DNA from: Paraburkholderia sp. PGU19
Lineage (GTDB): Bacteria > Pseudomonadota > Gammaproteobacteria > Burkholderiales > Burkholderiaceae
Length of the DNA: 64,000 nt
Reading direction: 5' to 3'
Assembly: GCF_013426915.1 (NCBI RefSeq)
Contig: NZ_AP023180.1
Location: 186,001 to 250,000, forward strand
Shown here piece after piece: positions 60,791 through 64,000 of the stretch. Position numbers and translations under genes: made by a program. Within the stretch, counting starts at the first letter, position 1. The number at the start of each line of letters is the position of its first letter. The notes under the pieces were generated by a model, which worked only from the letters and a program-made list of their open reading frames with translations, was not told the origin of the DNA and did not search any database.

Positions 60791-61666
60791 TCAATATACC
60801 GCGGGCATGCCCACTGGACGATGCTTGAAGCGTCGATGCACCCAGTAGTACTGGGCAGGAAACTTCAGTATCTGGGTCTCAAGAAACGCATTCATGGAAC
60901 GCGCATCATTCGTGTCGCTTCCCGATGGGAAATCGCTGAGCGGGGCAAAGACGTTCAACCGATACCCTTTGAAATCCGGAAGTACTTCCGTGACGAACGG
61001 CACAACGCGTGCGTGACCCATTTTCGCCAGTCGCGAAACAGAAGTCAGCGTGCACGCCTGGACGCCAAAAAAAGGCACGAATACAGAGTTTTCGATGCCG
61101 TGGTCCATGTCCGCAGCAAGCATCACCGCCTTGCCCTCGTGGAGAAGTCTCACGATCTTCCTGGCGCTTGTCGAGCGTTCGATCATTTCTGCGCCGAACC
61201 GACCGCGCTGCCGTTTGGCCAGATCGCAAAGTCGCTTGTTGGACATGTGTGTGTACAACGAAGCGGCGGGCATCTTCAGCGAGTACAGCATGCACCCAAC
61301 TTCGATGCCCACGAAATGAAACCCCATAAAGATGGTGGGCGGAGCATTCGTGTCTTCGAGATCAATCGCGCTTTCGACCTGGACGATATTTCTTATTCTT
61401 TCCGCGCTACCAAACCATTGAATGCCTCGTTCGAGATAGCTGCGGACGACGTGCCGGAAGTGTTCCCTTGCAAGCTCATCGAACTCACGTTCCGTCTTCT
61501 CCGGAAAGCAGAGACGCAGGTTGACGAGGACTATATGTTTGCGACGGCTAGGCAGCGCGTACAGAGCCGCGCCGAGACTGCTGCCGAGCCTCGCGACCCA
61601 TCGGTACGGAAGTATTGAGAGTGCGCGCAGCAAAGCGACGACGAGCAAATGACCGATTTGTTGCAA
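60791..61666 (-). CDS. LpxL/HtrB-family lipid acyltransferase
   Basis: The 291-residue membrane-bound acyltransferase has an N-terminal hydrophobic anchor (about 5-37) and the family catalytic motif H-X4-E in MGFHFVGIEVGC (about 116-127). The downstream MLAADMDHGIENSVFVPFFG block binds the acyl donor or lipid. Members add lauroyl or myristoyl chains to lipid A. Housekeeping lpxL genes lie elsewhere, so this may be an extra copy with altered specificity; nearby hopanoid genes suggest an outer-membrane lipid setting. The start is the in-frame start codon at 61666. Confidence 0.82.
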   Translation of the reverse strand: MQQIGHLLVVALLRALSILPYRWVARLGSSLGAALYALPSRRKHIVLVNLRLCFPEKTEREFDELAREHFRHVVRSYLERGIQWFGSAERIRNIVQVESAIDLEDTNAPPTIFMGFHFVGIEVGCMLYSLKMPAASLYTHMSNKRLCDLAKRQRGRFGAEMIERSTSARKIVRLLHEGKAVMLAADMDHGIENSVFVPFFGVQACTLTSVSRLAKMGHARVVPFVTEVLPDFKGYRLNVFAPLSDFPSGSDTNDARSMNAFLETQILKFPAQYYWVHRRFKHRPVGMPAVY

Positions 61667-62623
61667 GACCAGCTCCTGTGTGGTGGTCGGCTATGCCAAC
61701 TAAAATATTTCTGTTCGCTGACCACAAACCTTGATCAGGTAAAGCTGCCAAGGCGATGTCGCAAGCCTGGCGTACCACACTGAAGCAAAACATTGAAAGG
61801 GCGAAAGCCAAACTCCCGCGGTCCACGCGAGGTCTGATGGGAGCGAAGATTGGCGGCGGGGGTGACGCGCATGCAACGGGCGCGGATACTGACGCGACAA
61901 TTACTTTTGCCGCCGTGGCAGTTTGATTTAACGTCGACACGCGGACCAGCAATCCGACGGCGACTCGACGTGAGCGGATGACCGAATTGCCTCGCAACCG
62001 GTCGTTGCTTGCGTGATGGGTGACGGGTCTCCCGTCATGTCTTCGACTAGCTTGCACTCAGGCAGCCAGTGCATATTACTGAGTTGGAATTGCCCGTAAG
62101 GAACATACTACCTTTGCAAAGAGGGCTGGTCGTGCTGCCATAAGTGGGAGGTCCACTATAGCAAGTGTACGCGTCGAACATTAACACGACCTTAACGGAT
62201 TGGCAGTTTCGAGATAGTAACTTTCTCAGATGGCCGGCGGGGGCGATCGACGATGACGAAGTAAATTGTCTGGGACCACCCAGACTGGGGGCGAACGGGC
62301 ACGCTACGCGCGAGACAGCAGGGGCTCGGCGATCCCCAGGCTTGCTTAGCCATGCACTCCTCCGATACCAGACGTCGACATGGCGACGATCATCGCGGAT
62401 GAAGCGAATACGAATGAAAGCTACCTGTTTGCTCCAGCGGCAAACATCCATTTTCGCTGTCACCGATCACGCTAATTCACGGTTTCTTCAGGTTCTCTCG
62501 ATGGTGCGGAATCGCGCGCAAGTGGAGCATTGTCGACGATGCATGCGGCCCATGACCCGACACGCCGGCGATGGTCGTGCGCATTACGTAGCGACCCATT
62601 TCTTTCCATCGAAGGAGAAGAAG
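61667..62623. other. Long region with little coding evidence
   Basis: About 950 bases. One small plus-strand frame (61756-61926) is listed separately. A minus-strand frame 61548-62057 overlaps the acyltransferase promoter and looks like a shadow. No terminator or RNA gene was recognised. Confidence 0.35.
61756..61926 (+). CDS. Possible small protein, 56 residues
   Basis: ATG 61756 encodes MSQAWRTTLKQNIERAKAKL, PRSTRGLMGAKIGGGGDAHA and TGADTDATITFAAVAV. The basic N-terminal half and neutral C-terminal half look protein-like, but the ribosome binding site is weak (AAGGCG directly before the start). It may be a true small gene or a remnant of a longer one. Confidence 0.3.
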   Translation: MSQAWRTTLKQNIERAKAKLPRSTRGLMGAKIGGGGDAHATGADTDATITFAAVAV

Positions 62624-63190
62624 ATGAAAGGTTACCAGGTCATTTTTCCGGCAGCCGCGCTCGTGCTTGGTGTGATCAGTGCGCCAGCACATGCAGCATC
62701 AGGGTGTTCGCCCGCGACGCTCAAGGGCTCTTATACTTTCGTCGCGCACGGCGCGGTACTCGGCACTATCGCGGCGACGAGTTCCGTTGTCGCGTCGCTT
62801 CATCCGTTCGCCACGCCTCAGCCGCTCGATGACGTCGCGATCATCGACTTCGATGGCGTGAACGGCATCAAGCGCATCGATGTCGCGATGATCGACGGCT
62901 CGCCGCGAGGCGGCCAATCGAGCTTCAACACCGATCAGACAGGTAGTTTTCAGGTCTTTGCAAACTGCACGGGGCAAATGACCATCAACTATCCCGGCGC
63001 GAACGGCGGCACGACCCTTCAACTGAAGATGGTGGTCAGCGATGACGGAAACATCGTTGACGCGCTCATCGTATCAGAGACCGTGCCGGCCTCAGCCGCG
63101 GCGGCAGACGGGACGAGATGCGCCACTGATGGCTGCGCAGTAGGCGTGCAGGTATCGATGCAGGGCAAGAAGATGGCGTCCGGGCACTGA
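62624..63190 (+). CDS. Exported hypothetical protein, 188 residues
   Basis: GAAGGAG precedes ATG 62624. A signal peptide (about 1-24, ending APAHAA) is followed by SGCSPATLKGSYTFVAHGAV and a beta-rich domain with FDGVNGIKRIDVAMIDGSPR and QTGSFQVFANCTGQMTINYP. Two Cys pairs could form disulfides. The LKGSYTF opening recurs in exported proteins annotated as hypothetical in soil bacteria. Function unknown. Confidence 0.7.
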   Translation: MKGYQVIFPAAALVLGVISAPAHAASGCSPATLKGSYTFVAHGAVLGTIAATSSVVASLHPFATPQPLDDVAIIDFDGVNGIKRIDVAMIDGSPRGGQSSFNTDQTGSFQVFANCTGQMTINYPGANGGTTLQLKMVVSDDGNIVDALIVSETVPASAAAADGTRCATDGCAVGVQVSMQGKKMASGH

Positions 63191-63379
63191 GTGAATCGTC
63201 ACCTGCAACCGCCTGCTGACCGCTTTCAATTTGTTACCGATGGGCGGCGGCCAGTCATCAGATGCAGCCGGTGCCGGGTTATACAGCGTGTACGCCCCAA
63301 AGTGATCTGCGGATGTCGTCGAGACGATTGCGCGGCCATGCACTGCGCAATCGCCAGCGACACAGGTTGTGGCGCGCGT

Positions 63380-64000
63380 TCACGCACCCGTCTGCATTGA
63401 GAGTTCTGCGCTTTTGATGTTCGCGACCGGTTGAAGTATCGAACCATCGAACGTCCTGGGTTCGCGTTTGCTCTCGAGCACCTTTGGCAAGTCAGGGTTG
63501 GCTAAGGCGCCACGTCCTACCGTCACCAGGTCTGCGCCGTTTTCCAGTGCTTTGACGATACGCTCCGCTGTATGCAAGCCACCATTCGCAACGATCGTGG
63601 CGTTCGGTGCATAGCGGCGCGCCAGAGCGACGAGGCTTTCCGTCACACCTTCGAATGCAGGCTGCCAGGCTTCATGCTCAGTGACATGAATGAAGTCCAC
63701 GCCCGCAGCCGCCAGCGTGCCGAAGATCACCTCAGCATCGGCCTGCGCACCCGGCCACTTCGCAGCGAAATCGTTGACTTTGCCCTGCGAAATTCGAATG
63801 CCGACGGGCACTGCGTTGCCGATACCTAGCTTCACTTCCTTCACCACGTCGGCGAGCAACTGGACACGCGCCTTCGTGTCGCCTCCCCAACGGTCCGTTC
63901 TGCGATTGGTCTCTGCTGTCAGAAACTGATCGAGCAGATAGCCATTGGCACCATGAATCTCCACGGCATTGAACCCGGCAATGTTGACAGCCCGTCGTGC
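63380..64000 (-). CDS. Old Yellow Enzyme family NADH:flavin oxidoreductase, 5' end outside window
   Basis: This is the C-terminal part of an FMN-dependent TIM-barrel oxidoreductase. It contains AVEIHGANGYLLDQFLTAET, NRRTDRWGGDTKARVQLL, then VPVGIRISQGKVNDF, and the phosphate-binding block ANGGLHTAERIVKALENGAD with VTVGRGALANPDLP. Family members reduce activated alkenes or nitro compounds. The frame is open through base 64000, so the N-terminus, including its FMN-binding part, lies beyond the window. Confidence 0.88.
   Translation of the reverse strand, partial: ARRAVNIAGFNAVEIHGANGYLLDQFLTAETNRRTDRWGGDTKARVQLLADVVKEVKLGIGNAVPVGIRISQGKVNDFAAKWPGAQADAEVIFGTLAAAGVDFIHVTEHEAWQPAFEGVTESLVALARRYAPNATIVANGGLHTAERIVKALENGADLVTVGRGALANPDLPKVLESKREPRTFDGSILQPVANIKSAELSMQTGA

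Noticed and set aside
61548..62057. 169-codon minus-strand frame upstream of the acyltransferase
   Set aside because: Overlaps the acyltransferase start in another frame and reads as Arg/Ala-rich non-coding sequence.

Overview
The window is GC-rich proteobacterial DNA with dense, tightly spaced genes and strong GC-ending codon use. A second infA-like gene, a cobalt transporter under a cobalamin riboswitch, hopanoid genes, many LysR/GntR/GlxA regulators and ABC uptake systems point to the Burkholderiaceae, most likely Paraburkholderia or Caballeronia. This is inferred from gene content; no rRNA or tRNA was seen. The setting looks like ordinary accessory-rich chromosome. No phage, insertion sequence, CRISPR array or conjugation genes were recognised.

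Layout. 0.2-7.3 kb: a LysR regulator divergent from a deoxysugar operon (rhamnose-type mutarotase, COG3618 lactonase, four-gene ABC importer). 7.4-11.5 kb: a NarL-type response regulator, a small Ala/Lys/His-rich exported protein, and a sugar-acid dehydratase pair (IlvD family plus divergent DapA family). 11.9-16.1 kb: choline/glycine betaine ABC uptake genes with a GbdR-like regulator between permease and binding protein. 16.9-18.9 kb: nasT-nasS nitrate sensing pair, with a sigma-54 promoter and paired NtrC-like sites. 18.9-21.1 kb: CynX/NimT transporter and GntR regulator flanking a two-box operator. 21.2-25 kb: IF-1, small unknowns, a degenerate histidine phosphatase, a B12 riboswitch and cbtB-cbtA. 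25-28.8 kb: LysR, AEC transporter, chemoreceptor.

29.5-33.7 kb resembles the Pseudomonas dauBAR D-arginine/D-basic amino acid system: FAD dehydrogenase, amino-acid binding protein, ornithine-cyclodeaminase-like reductase and YheO-type regulator, with a shared operator motif in between. 34-38.8 kb: ferredoxin plus MbfA-type iron exporter, a sigma-54 activator and small proteins. 39.6-43.6 kb: PaoABC-type periplasmic molybdenum aldehyde oxidoreductase. 43.7-51 kb: HTH-fused aspartate carbamoyltransferase, dapA, an M23 peptidase/coiled-coil/bactofilin operon and an MHYT-GGDEF-EAL protein. 51-64 kb is patchier and visibly AT-richer in places: a rhodanese remnant, an exported propeller-like protein, hopanoid genes hpnI, hpnL and hpnJ, an LpxL-type acyltransferase, exported unknowns, and an Old Yellow Enzyme gene cut by the window end.

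Two observations stand out. First, a ~0.67-kb, almost fully palindromic repeat occurs three times (plus one end fragment at the left edge), each time between the 3' ends of convergent genes, and its asymmetric core is inverted in the third copy. Second, three otherwise conserved genes (nasS, cbtB, and the dauA-like dehydrogenase) are each broken by an apparent one-base loss at a run of exactly four C/G. That could be a consensus error in the assembly or true gene decay.
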